Positions 53,770 through 61,947 of a stretch of DNA of 64,000 nt are shown one piece after another; the stretch's first letter is position 1; every line of letters begins with the position of its first letter. Below the pieces are notes generated by a model, which saw nothing but the letters and a program-made list of their open reading frames with translations, did not search any database and was not told where the DNA came from. A program made the translations under genes and the position numbers. Origin of the DNA: Oscillatoria princeps RMCB-10 (lineage in GTDB: Bacteria > Cyanobacteriota > Cyanobacteriia > Cyanobacteriales > Oscillatoriaceae); assembly GCA_019359235.1 (NCBI GenBank), contig JAHHHT010000021.1, forward strand, positions 89,297 to 153,296. Reading direction: 5' to 3'.

Positions 53770-55608
53770 ATGAGTGTAACATACTTCTTTCGCAGAATTC
53801 AGAATACACTGATTGCCCTGCTGATTGTCAGCACCTTGATTCCCGTTCTGATCGTGGGGGGGTATAGCGTTTCTTACTCGGCTCAAACAATCACGGAGCT
53901 ATCGCTGAATAAGATTGAGCAGAAAACCGCAGACAGCGCCGCCAGAGTGGAAACCTTTTTAGAGAGTATCAGCAAGGATGTTTTGTACTTAGTCGAGACC
54001 CCGCCCGTGCAAGGAATCGTCAGGGCTAGAGAGGGGGGTGGGGTTGACAAAAAAGACAAGTCCTCTTACGAAGCGTGGGTCGGTCGCTTACAAATTATCT
54101 TTGCCGGCATGATAGAGGCTAAACCTTATTATAGCAACCTTCGCTATCTAAATGAAAATGGTAAGGAGATGGTACGAGTGGATGCAGCCGGCGGTAGGGT
54201 CAGGACTGTCCCCCCTTCCGAGTTGCGGAATCTGGGAGAGACGGATGATTTTATCGAAACGATAAAATTGGAGCCGAGAGAAATCTACGTTTCTCCTGTG
54301 GGCCTGGATAAAGAGAATGGAAAAATAAGAGTTCCCCACACTCCGTCGGTTCGATACAGCACCCCGATTTACAGCCGGGAGGGAAAGAAAAAAGGCATTC
54401 TGATTGCCAGTCTCCGGGCTGAATCGTTTTTAGCTCTGCTCAAAGAAAGTCAGTTGCAAAGCAGCCAGCTCTTCGTCCTGAATCGGGATGGCTACTACCT
54501 GTCGCATCCAGACACCCAAAAAGAATTCGGGTTTGAGCTGAACAAAGAAGAGAAAGTCAGTCGAGACTATCCAGAAAAAATTGCCGATCAACTGCTGTCT
54601 GGAGGAAAGGGTGTTATTTCCGAAGGGGCGAAACAGCTGCTCAGCTACTACACCCTCTATCTCAACCCCAAAAAGAAGCAAAACCCTTTAATTTTTGGAT
54701 CTCAATTGCCCAAAGATGTAGTTTTCTCTACCCTGGCGTCCTTTCAGGCAGTTATTTTCAACGTGGCATTTTTATCTTTAGTCGCCGTCCTCGTCCTGGG
54801 AATTGCGATTCTGCGAAAGCTGGTGAGCTTAATCAGAGAGATCACCGGCGCTGTCTCCTCTTTCTCAGTGCAAGTTATGGCGACTATCGAGGAGCAAGAA
54901 CGCTTGGCAGGACAGCAGGCGTCTGCGGTGCAGCAAACCACGGTGACGATGGATGAGTTGGGCGCTTCCTCCCAAAAATCAGCCGAACAAGCAGAAGCCG
55001 CTGCCCGAGGAGCCTCTCAGGTGTTAATTTTGGCCAACGGATCGAGCAGCGAAACCAGTCAGCCAACGGTGGCCGAGGGGGTGAGCCTCAGAGAGAAAAT
55101 GGCGCAGATTGCCGAGCGGATTGTGCAGTTAAGCCAGCTAGTCAGCCAGATTAACAAAATTGCCAATACGGTGAGCAATTTTGCTGACCAAACCAATATG
55201 CTGGCGCTCAACGCCTCGGTGGAGGCTGTCCGCGCCGGCGAACACGGCAGGGGGTTCGGCGTAGTGGCTGCCGAGATTCGCAAACTCTCTGATCGCAGCC
55301 GCACCTCAGCTGAGCAAATTAATAACCTCGTAGGGGATATTCAGCTGGCAACCAGTTCGACTGTACTCGTGACGGACGAGGGAACAAAAACCGTTGCTGC
55401 TATTGTGAGTGCGGTCAGCGATATAGTTTTGAACGTTCAGCAAATCTCGCTGAGTGCCAGACAGCACGCGACTGCTATCGAGCAGGTGGTGAATGCTATG
55501 AACAGCCTCAATCAAGGAGCTGCTGAAGCAGCCACTGGCATGAAGCAAACGAAAATTGGCACGCAAAAACTGAACCAGGCCGCTCAGCAGCTCAAAGCTG
55601 CCGTTTAA
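53770..55608 (+). CDS. Methyl-accepting chemotaxis protein
   Basis: 612 residues from ATG 53770 ([18 protein letters not shown]). TM1 (about 13-35), extracytoplasmic dCache-type sensor (about 40-325), TM2 (about 330-355), then the signalling coiled coil. The hairpin tip is [20 protein letters not shown] followed by [20 protein letters not shown], which binds CheA/CheW. I see no clear HAMP domain between TM2 and the coiled coil. In cyanobacteria such receptors act in phototaxis or pilus motility; the ligand is unknown. No che genes are adjacent. A longer frame from 53626 would add a second hydrophobic stretch; I prefer the shorter start. Confidence 0.9.
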   Translation: MSVTYFFRRIQNTLIALLIVSTLIPVLIVGGYSVSYSAQTITELSLNKIEQKTADSAARVETFLESISKDVLYLVETPPVQGIVRAREGGGVDKKDKSSYEAWVGRLQIIFAGMIEAKPYYSNLRYLNENGKEMVRVDAAGGRVRTVPPSELRNLGETDDFIETIKLEPREIYVSPVGLDKENGKIRVPHTPSVRYSTPIYSREGKKKGILIASLRAESFLALLKESQLQSSQLFVLNRDGYYLSHPDTQKEFGFELNKEEKVSRDYPEKIADQLLSGGKGVISEGAKQLLSYYTLYLNPKKKQNPLIFGSQLPKDVVFSTLASFQAVIFNVAFLSLVAVLVLGIAILRKLVSLIREITGAVSSFSVQVMATIEEQERLAGQQASAVQQTTVTMDELGASSQKSAEQAEAAARGASQVLILANGSSSETSQPTVAEGVSLREKMAQIAERIVQLSQLVSQINKIANTVSNFADQTNMLALNASVEAVRAGEHGRGFGVVAAEIRKLSDRSRTSAEQINNLVGDIQLATSSTVLVTDEGTKTVAAIVSAVSDIVLNVQQISLSARQHATAIEQVVNAMNSLNQGAAEAATGMKQTKIGTQKLNQAAQQLKAAV

Positions 55609-55614
55609 CTAGCA

Positions 55615-55641
55615 GTAGGGTGCGTTATTAACGCACCCTAC
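55615..55641 (+). terminator. Hairpin after the chemoreceptor gene
   Basis: GTAGGGTGCGTT ATT AACGCACCCTAC, 12 perfect pairs, six bases after the stop. No T run, and the sequence is related to the palindrome at 7085-7115, so it may be a dispersed repeat placed as a terminator. Confidence 0.6.
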
Positions 55642-55783
55642 TAAACTGAACTTGCTGTCCACAGGCTCCCCGCACCCCCAGGCCCACCCACAGCCCCTGG
55701 CCTCCGGGCCCGACCCAGGGCCGGCCCACTGCGGAGCCGCAGGAATGGCCACAAAATCGCCGAAAAAAAATTTTTCAATTTAC

Positions 55784-55817
55784 TTGCCACTATTGGAAAA
55801 ACCTGTGCTACTATAAA
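55784..55817 (+). promoter_or_regulatory. Likely sigma70-type promoter of tRNA-Ser
   Basis: TTGCCA at 55784-55789 and TACTAT/TATAAA at 55809-55817, 15-20 bases before the tRNA. The spacing (19 to TACTAT) is slightly long. Confidence 0.4.
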
Positions 55818-55831
55818 TAATTGTGAGCCGA

Positions 55832-55923
55832 GGAGAGGTGGCTGAGCGGTCGAAAGCGGCAGATTGCTAATCTGTTGTGCGGCAGGTAACTCCGCACCGA
55901 GGGTTCGAATCCCTCCTTCTCCG
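55832..55923 (+). tRNA. tRNA-Ser (GCU)
   Basis: 92 bases. Acceptor GGAGAGG pairs with CTTCTCC (one G-U). The anticodon stem-loop is CAGA TTGCTAA TCTG with anticodon GCT at 55866-55868. A long variable arm (TGTGCGGCAGGTAACTCCGC region) marks a class II tRNA, and the T loop is GGTTCGAATCC. CCA is not encoded. Confidence 0.96.
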
Positions 55924-56028
55924 TACCAACCAGGAGCGAAAGCCCATCCATCCCAGCCAGAACGTGCCGGTGCCGGTGCGCGAGCGCTGGGAGAGTGCGG
56001 ACGCGACGTCCCAAGACAGGATATCTAG

Positions 56029-56054
56029 AGACGCGACATCTCGCGTCTCTACAG
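56029..56054. repeat. AGAGACGCGACA palindrome, second copy
   Basis: TAGAGACGCGACATCTCGCG then TCTCTA, an inverted repeat like that at 50903-50929, just downstream of the beta-lactamase-like gene. Confidence 0.65.
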
Positions 56055-56080
56055 AAGTCTGTGGGAAATTTCACAGACTG

Positions 56081-57022
56081 CTAGCTGAGGCGTTCCAAAG
56101 ACGCAGCGATTTGCTGGGAGACAAAGGGCAAAATCGCTTCGTTCTTGCTGTGTTCCTTGCCTTCGGTGAACACGACCAGCAGATAGGGTGGCTGGTCTGG
56201 CAGCTCAATGTAAGCTGCGTCGTGGCGAACTCGACTGGTCAAACCGGCTTTTGACCAGACGCAGGCATTCTGGGGCACACCGGCACCCACGAAACCCGTG
56301 ACCTGATTTTCCGGGTCAGCTTCCAGATCCGCTGGGTCGAGGCTGCGCTTCATCAGATCCATCATCACTTGCGAGCGCGGCGACGAGACAGCCACGCCCC
56401 CAATAATACTGTGCGTCAGGCGAGCGGCGGCATTTGTGGTCAGCATATTGCGATTTTCCATCAACTCGCCCAAGGCGGCTCGCTCCCGACCGTAAGGCCC
56501 GTCACACCAGGTTTTTTGGTTGACATTAATTGTCTCCAACTCAGGCCAGCCCAAGGACTGGAAGTAGCGGTTAACGATATTGCGCTGGGTTTTCCAGGTT
56601 TCAAATGGCCCCGCCGGCAGTTCCGGACCGCCGGTGGTGCCGGTGAGCACATCCACGACCAGACCGGTGGCGTCATTGCTGGAATCGACTATCATATCCC
56701 GGATGGCTCTGTCCAACTCAGCAGAAGGCTGGATCATGCCTTTTTCCATCCACTCGTGCACCGCCACGAGATAGAACAGCTTGACCACACTAGCTGGGTA
56801 GATGCGCTCGTCGCCGCGATAGCTAAACCCGCGCACGGGATGCTGCCAGAAGGCTTCCGGCGAGAGGGCTCCGCCGGTATTCACCGGCACCGGCGGATCG
56901 TAAACTATCCATGTCATGGCGATCTGACTGGGGGCCAAGTTGGGAAATTGCTTCCAGGTTGCCTCTAGCACGCCGGTGCCCAAGGCATCTAATTGTTCGT
57001 CTTTACGGAAAAACGCTATCAT
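56081..57022 (-). CDS. Class A beta-lactamase-like serine hydrolase
   Basis: 313 residues. Penicillin-binding/beta-lactamase fold motifs: Ser78-x-x-Lys81 in YPASVVKLFYL, Ser114-Ser-Asn116 in VDSSNDATG, and a KAG motif (WSKAGLTSRVRHDAA) in place of KTG. There is no signal peptide, so it may be cytoplasmic or exported in another way. Antibiotic resistance should not be assumed; many cyanobacterial members have no known substrate. It is divergent from the NlpC/P60 gene across 132 bases, and both are wall-related. Confidence 0.85.
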   Translation of the reverse strand: MIAFFRKDEQLDALGTGVLEATWKQFPNLAPSQIAMTWIVYDPPVPVNTGGALSPEAFWQHPVRGFSYRGDERIYPASVVKLFYLVAVHEWMEKGMIQPSAELDRAIRDMIVDSSNDATGLVVDVLTGTTGGPELPAGPFETWKTQRNIVNRYFQSLGWPELETINVNQKTWCDGPYGRERAALGELMENRNMLTTNAAARLTHSIIGGVAVSSPRSQVMMDLMKRSLDPADLEADPENQVTGFVGAGVPQNACVWSKAGLTSRVRHDAAYIELPDQPPYLLVVFTEGKEHSKNEAILPFVSQQIAASLERLS

Positions 57023-57154
57023 CTGTAATCACGCGAGTAATGGCTAACGGGCCAGCGGTTGCAGGGGGAGCGGTTGCAGCTAATGAGCAAAGAAGAAGGA
57101 ACAAGCGACAGCGCACAATCAACAGTGAACAATCAGCAGTAAACAATTACCGAC

Positions 57155-57907
57155 ATGCTTTCTCTGGCCCAGCTGCAAGCAACCCAGACTTCTAACTCAG
57201 CTTCCTTAAGTGAGTGTGAGTACCGCTGTTCAGCTTCCCTGAACCTCTATGATTCTCCCAGATGCGATCGTTTGGCAACTCAGTCCGCCTGCGGACGGCA
57301 GTTGCGAATTCTCTGCCTGCCCTTCGGCGACGCGCAGGAGGTGGCTAGCACCGGCATACAAGTCCAGCTGTGTGAGGATGACTATCCCGGCTGGCTGGCC
57401 ATTCCAGACCTTGACCTTCTGGAGCCGGCGGAGCTAAACTATCAACCCCGCTCACTCTCTGAAACAGAAATAAAACAGCGGCTGCCTCAAGTGATTGCCT
57501 TCACTCACGCCGCCATGCAAACGCCCAACGAATACCTCTGGGGCGGCACTGTGGGGCCAAACTACGACTGTTCGGGACTGGTGCAAGCGGCGTTTGTTTC
57601 AGCGGGGATTTGGCTGCCGAGAGACGCTTACCAGCAGGAGGCGTTCGCGGTGCCGGTGGCGCTGGCTTCTTTGCAGCCTGGGGATCTGGTGTTTTTCGGG
57701 CCGGCGCACAAAGCCACCCATGTAGGGCTGTATCTCGGAGAGGGGCGCTACATCCACAGTTCCGGAAAAACCCAGGGGCGCAACGGCATTGGCACTGACG
57801 TCCTCTCGGAGGAAGGGGATGAAGTGAGCACGGCGTATTACCGGCAGCTGCGGGGTGCCGGTCGCGTCACCGCCAGCTATCTGCCCAAAGGGGGATGTGA
57901 TCTCTGA
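57155..57907 (+). CDS. NlpC/P60 family cysteine peptidase with N-terminal SH3-like domain
   Basis: 250 residues. An N-terminal SH3b-like domain (about 20-95; EYRCSASLNLYDSP, YPGWLAIPDL) precedes the C40 domain with Cys139 (YDCSGLVQAAF), His189 (THVGLYLG) and His201 (YIHSSGK). The layout matches the known cyanobacterial gamma-D-glutamyl-diaminopimelate endopeptidases that recycle wall peptides. The SH3b domain covers the active site and demands a free N-terminal L-Ala in those proteins. No signal peptide. Confidence 0.92.
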   Translation: MLSLAQLQATQTSNSASLSECEYRCSASLNLYDSPRCDRLATQSACGRQLRILCLPFGDAQEVASTGIQVQLCEDDYPGWLAIPDLDLLEPAELNYQPRSLSETEIKQRLPQVIAFTHAAMQTPNEYLWGGTVGPNYDCSGLVQAAFVSAGIWLPRDAYQQEAFAVPVALASLQPGDLVFFGPAHKATHVGLYLGEGRYIHSSGKTQGRNGIGTDVLSEEGDEVSTAYYRQLRGAGRVTASYLPKGGCDL

Positions 57908-58584
57908 GATTTTAGATTCAATTCGTCACAGGGGAATGCAAAATCGGCTTCGGGACAGTTGAGAAAGCCGGTTTCTCAGAGAAACCGGCTTTCTTTGGAG
58001 GACAGTTGAGAAACCCGGTAACTCCTGAGAAACCGGCTTTCTTGACAAAACCCCTGACATCTCCCCGCCGGCTCAAAATCTCTCCCCCCCTCGCTCGCCA
58101 ATCAGGTCGATATCAGTTTCACAGTTTACGATTAAATGATTTTCACAAAACCCCGGGTTTAGACCGGTTTTGTATATATGCTTTCTTCCGGAAGTAAGAA
58201 ATGTCTACAATTGGGGGACAAAAAAGCCCGGACAGTTGAGGGCCTAAATGCCCAATTCCCCACGCCCAATGCCCCATGCCCCATCCCCCAATGTCCCAAT
58301 GTCCCATTTCGTGGGCCGTTCCCCATAGCCGCAGGGGCGAAAATCAATCAAATCTAAGGGTATCCGAAAGAATGGCTTTTACAAAAAGCCGAGTTTAGAC
58401 CTGTTTTGTATATATGCTTTCTTCCGGAAGTTAGAATTGTGTACCAATGGCAGACAAAAAAAACCAGCACATTTGTCAACACCCCGCGCCGCCAGCCCCA
58501 TGCGCCCATGTCCAAATTTCCCTGTCCCGGGCTGCCGGTCATACTGATGCTTGAAAATATAGTATCAATCTCAACCTGGGATCA
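57908..58584. repeat. 677-base gap with palindromes and a duplicated 85-bp block
   Basis: GAAACCGGCTTTCTT-type palindromes at 57965-58045. Two copies of a block at about 58138-58225 and 58376-58465 share TTTAGACC(G/T)GTTTTGTAT, ATATGCTTTCTTCCGGAAGT and a later GACAAAAAA. CCCAATGCCC repeats lie between them (58248-58312). No gene is seen. Confidence 0.75.
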
Positions 58585-59598
58585 ATGAACATTTCCTTAT
58601 TTTCTGAAACACCGGCAGCGCCGAGTGCCAAGGCATCAGCCATCCCTGACGTGTCAGCGGTTGTGCCAATTTACAACGAAGTGGAAAGCTTGCCCCAGCT
58701 GATTGAGACAATCGCCACCACCCTAACGGAAAACCAGGTGAGCTACGAAATCATCTGCGTGGATGATGGCTCCAAGGATGGCTCAGCCGAGTTGCTAAAA
58801 CAGCTAGCGCGCACCCGCTCAGATTTGCGAGCGGTGCTGCTGCGCCGCAACTATGGCCAAACTGCCGCTATGGCAGCCGGTTTTAACCACGCTCGGGGTC
58901 GGGCAATTGTCACCTTGGATGGCGACCTGCAAAACGATCCAGCCGACATCCCGCTGCTCGTGGCCAAATTAGACGAAGGCTATGACCTGGTAAGTGGCTG
59001 GCGCAAAAACCGGCAGGATGCCAAGCTCACCCGCCTGCTGCCTTCCAAAATTGCCAACATGCTGATTGGGCGAGTCACCGGCGTGCCATTGCACGACTAC
59101 GGCTGCTCCATGAAAGCCTACCGGTCTGAGCTGGTGTCGGACATGAACCTCTACGGCGAGTTGCACCGGTTTTTGCCGGCGCTGGCTTATATTGAAGGGG
59201 CGAGAATTGCAGAGATGCCGGTGCGCCACCACGCCCGCCGGTACGGTCGCAGCAAATATGGCTTGGGCCGCACCTTCCGGGTGCTGATGGACTTGCTCAC
59301 CGTTTTCTTTCTGAAAAAGTTCCTGACCCGCCCGATGCACGTGTTCGGGCTGTTTGGCCTTATTTCCATGATCTTGGGGACGCTGTTAGGGCTTTATCTC
59401 ACCTTCCTGAAACTCGGTTTGGGCCAGAGCATTGGCAACCGGCCTTTGCTGATTTTGGCGGTGCTGCTGCTCGTCACCGGCGTGCAGCTGTTCAGCTTTG
59501 GACTGATGGCGGAACTGCTGATCCGCACCTATCACGAGTCCCAGGGACGCCCAATCTATCGCGTCCGAGAGGTGGTCGAGCCTGCTGCGGAGCCGTAG
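58585..59598 (+). CDS. Family 2 glycosyltransferase, polyprenyl-phosphate sugar type
   Basis: 337 residues. GT-A catalytic part: VPIYNEVESLPQLIETI, CVDDGSKDGS, the DxD-like TLDGDLQNDPADIP and DYGCSMKAYR. Two C-terminal membrane helices (about 250-275 and 290-315) follow. This is the layout of DPM1/GtrB-type enzymes that put a sugar onto a polyprenyl phosphate at the membrane for later glycan or protein glycosylation. The second copy of the TTCCGGAAG-containing block lies about 120-200 bases upstream, in the likely promoter zone. The MFS gene follows on the same strand. Confidence 0.9.
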   Translation: MNISLFSETPAAPSAKASAIPDVSAVVPIYNEVESLPQLIETIATTLTENQVSYEIICVDDGSKDGSAELLKQLARTRSDLRAVLLRRNYGQTAAMAAGFNHARGRAIVTLDGDLQNDPADIPLLVAKLDEGYDLVSGWRKNRQDAKLTRLLPSKIANMLIGRVTGVPLHDYGCSMKAYRSELVSDMNLYGELHRFLPALAYIEGARIAEMPVRHHARRYGRSKYGLGRTFRVLMDLLTVFFLKKFLTRPMHVFGLFGLISMILGTLLGLYLTFLKLGLGQSIGNRPLLILAVLLLVTGVQLFSFGLMAELLIRTYHESQGRPIYRVREVVEPAAEP

Positions 59599-59863
59599 GG
59601 ATTGCTATTAACGCACCCCCATCCAGTTTGAACCGCCTCGTGTATTATATTTGTAGTATAAAGCCGGCATGCTGAATTTCCCACATGCAGGCCTCACACT
59701 TTCCCGAGTCCCCAGCGCTCGACGCTAATTTGTTAACATTGCTTAACAAAGGGGGGTGCGGCTTTTCTGGTAAGGGAGAGGGCACCGGCATCGCCCGTTG
59801 CCCGCCGCTCCTGCGCCGGCGCACCCTTTCGGGATTAAATCCTTTGATAACAAACTCAGAGCT

Positions 59864-61141
59864 TTGAAAGTCTTTAGCACACTCGAACCGAACCAGCGAC
59901 GCAGCCTGGTGATTTTATTCATCGCCGGCTTGCTATTCTGGTCTAGCATAGGTTCCTTACTGCCAACTGTGCCCCTCTATGTCCAGCATGTGGGCGGGAC
60001 AAAGCAACAAATTGGCATAGTGATGGGGGCGTTTGCCCTGGGACTGCTGCCGTCCCGGCCTTGGTTGGGGCCACTGGCAGACCGGCAGGGGCGGAAGATA
60101 GTGTTGCTGTTGGGTGCCGGTGTGGCGGCGACAGCACCGATCGGCTACCTGCTGTTAACATCGATTCCCGGCCTGATAGCCATCCGGGCCTTCCACGGCA
60201 TCAGCATGGCCGCGTTTACCACCGGCTACAGCGCCCTAGTCACCGATTTGTCGCCACCGCGCCAGCGGGGAGAAATCATTGGCTACATGAGTCTCACCAA
60301 TTCCATTGGTGTGGCCATCGGGCCGGCAGTTGGGGGATTGTTGCAGGAGTCAGCCGGCTACTCACCACTGTTTCTGATGGCGGCGAGTCTGGGAGCGCTG
60401 GCGCTGCTGTCTGTAAACCAGGTGAGCGAACCGGGCACTTATGCAGCCGTCCAGCGAGAGGGACAGAACGCCGCTACAGAGGCGCAGTTGCTTCCCGCCG
60501 GTTCCCCGGAGAGGGAAAAGTTCTGGCAGCTGTTGTGGAGCCCTCCCCTGCGGATTCCCACTCTCGTGATGCTGGCGGTCGGTCTGGTATTTGGCACGCT
60601 GAGTACCTACATGCCGCTGTTTATCAAAGAAACCGGGGTCAATTTAAATGCCGGTCTGTTCTACACCGCCGCTGCCGTGGCCAGTTTCAGTGCGCGACTG
60701 TTCACCGGTCGGGCGTCAGACCGCTACGGTCGGGGGCTGATGATCGCCTGTAGTCTAGTTGGGTACGCGATATCGATGGTCGTGCTGTGGGGGTCGAACA
60801 GTCGATCTGTCTTTTTGCTAGCCGCTCTGCTGGAAGGTGCCGCGTCTGGTACGCTGATTCCGTCGGTCGTGGCTCTGGTTGCTGACCGCTGCGCCCCGCA
60901 ACAGCGGGGCCGGTTTTTCTCCCTGTGCGTGGGCGGGTTTGACTTGGGGCTGGCCCTCGCCGGGCCGGTATTGGGGGCGATTGCCGAGGTGAGCGGCTAC
61001 AGAAATATGTTTGCCATTGCTGCCGGTCTGGCATTTTTGGCACTCATCCTCTTCATCACCCAGTCCAGCAAAGACTTGGCCCACTCCCTGAGGTTCGCCA
61101 CAGGTCGCGGCAAAGATATCTATGCCTTCGACAAGTCGTGA
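59864..61141 (+). CDS. MFS transporter, DHA1-like
   Basis: About 425 residues and 12 hydrophobic segments. Signature loops: LADRQGRKIVLLLGAG (between TM2 and TM3), GRASDRYGRGLMIACSL (TM8-9) and SLTNSIGVAIGPAVGGLL (motif C of drug/H+ antiporters). The substrate is unknown; efflux is a family inference. Start uncertain: I prefer TTG at 59864 (LKVFSTLEPNQRRSLV), which matches the usual short N-terminus, while the frame is open from a TTG at 59798. Confidence 0.88.
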   Translation: MKVFSTLEPNQRRSLVILFIAGLLFWSSIGSLLPTVPLYVQHVGGTKQQIGIVMGAFALGLLPSRPWLGPLADRQGRKIVLLLGAGVAATAPIGYLLLTSIPGLIAIRAFHGISMAAFTTGYSALVTDLSPPRQRGEIIGYMSLTNSIGVAIGPAVGGLLQESAGYSPLFLMAASLGALALLSVNQVSEPGTYAAVQREGQNAATEAQLLPAGSPEREKFWQLLWSPPLRIPTLVMLAVGLVFGTLSTYMPLFIKETGVNLNAGLFYTAAAVASFSARLFTGRASDRYGRGLMIACSLVGYAISMVVLWGSNSRSVFLLAALLEGAASGTLIPSVVALVADRCAPQQRGRFFSLCVGGFDLGLALAGPVLGAIAEVSGYRNMFAIAAGLAFLALILFITQSSKDLAHSLRFATGRGKDIYAFDKS

Positions 61142-61207
61142 AAAAGCGGAAGTGCCCAGTGCTGGGATGGGGAAAATTCCCCACTCAACACTGGGCACTC
61201 TGTGAAA

Positions 61208-61281
61208 CGGGCTAGGAGGGATTCGAACCCCCGACACCGTGGTCCGTAGCCACGTGCTCTAGTCCACTGAGCTACAAGCCC
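61208..61281 (-). tRNA. tRNA-Arg (ACG)
   Basis: 74 bases on the minus strand. Acceptor GGGCTTG faces CTAGCCC, leaving one T-T mismatch at pair 6-67. The anticodon arm is CGTGG CTACGGA CCACG with ACG at 61245-61247; T loop GGTTCGAATCC. The A at position 34 is expected to be edited to inosine by TadA. CCA is not encoded. Confidence 0.95.
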
Positions 61282-61351
61282 TCGTTGGAGCTGCCAGCCA
61301 TCTGCTGTCTACCGCTCACAGAAATTTATAGTAACACAGCCGAAAGAAAAA

Positions 61352-61870
61352 ATGCAAGAACTTTTTTCAAATTCTTCAAATTTGCCGGCGGAGGGTGGCT
61401 TGACCCACCTGGATGCCGCTGGCGTTGCCCGCATGGTGGACGTTTCCGCCAAGGAAGTCACTCACCGGCACGCTGTAGCAGCAGGTCTTGTGCGGATGTC
61501 CGAGGCCACTTTCGAGGCCATCCAAGCCGGTAACGCCCCCAAAGGGGATGTTTTGGGAACGGCAAAGATTGCCGGCATCATGGCCGCCAAGCAGACGGCC
61601 CAGCTGATTCCCCTGTGCCATCCCTTACCCCTGCACAAAGTAGATGTGAGGCTGTTGGCTGACCCGCGACTTCCAGGATATCAGATCGAAGCCGAAGTTG
61701 TCACCAAGGCAGAAACCGGCGTGGAGATGGAAGCCCTGACAGCAGTTTCTGTGGCGGCGCTCACCCTCTACGACATGGCCAAAGCCTTAGACAAGTCCAT
61801 CGAGATTGAATCGATTCGGCTGTTGAGCAAGACCGGCGGCAAGTCTGGGGATTACCGGCGTCAGGAATAG
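61352..61870 (+). CDS. moaC: Cyclic pyranopterin monophosphate synthase
   Basis: 172 residues. Second step of molybdenum cofactor synthesis: converts the MoaA product to cyclic pyranopterin monophosphate. Family signature [29 protein letters not shown], and [20 protein letters not shown] with the catalytic lysine in AKALDK. Ends with the usual [12 protein letters not shown]. No other moa gene is in the window. Confidence 0.97.
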   Translation: MQELFSNSSNLPAEGGLTHLDAAGVARMVDVSAKEVTHRHAVAAGLVRMSEATFEAIQAGNAPKGDVLGTAKIAGIMAAKQTAQLIPLCHPLPLHKVDVRLLADPRLPGYQIEAEVVTKAETGVEMEALTAVSVAALTLYDMAKALDKSIEIESIRLLSKTGGKSGDYRRQE

Positions 61871-61947
61871 GAGGGGCGGGGTTTTAAGCAGGGGAGCACG
61901 GGAGCGGGGGAGCGGGGGAGAGCTTACAGGCATGTGGTTCGGCTTGA

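Noticed and set aside
56081..57022. Antibiotic-resistance beta-lactamase
   Set aside because: The fold motifs are present, but KTG is replaced by KAG and there is no signal peptide. A resistance role is not supported.
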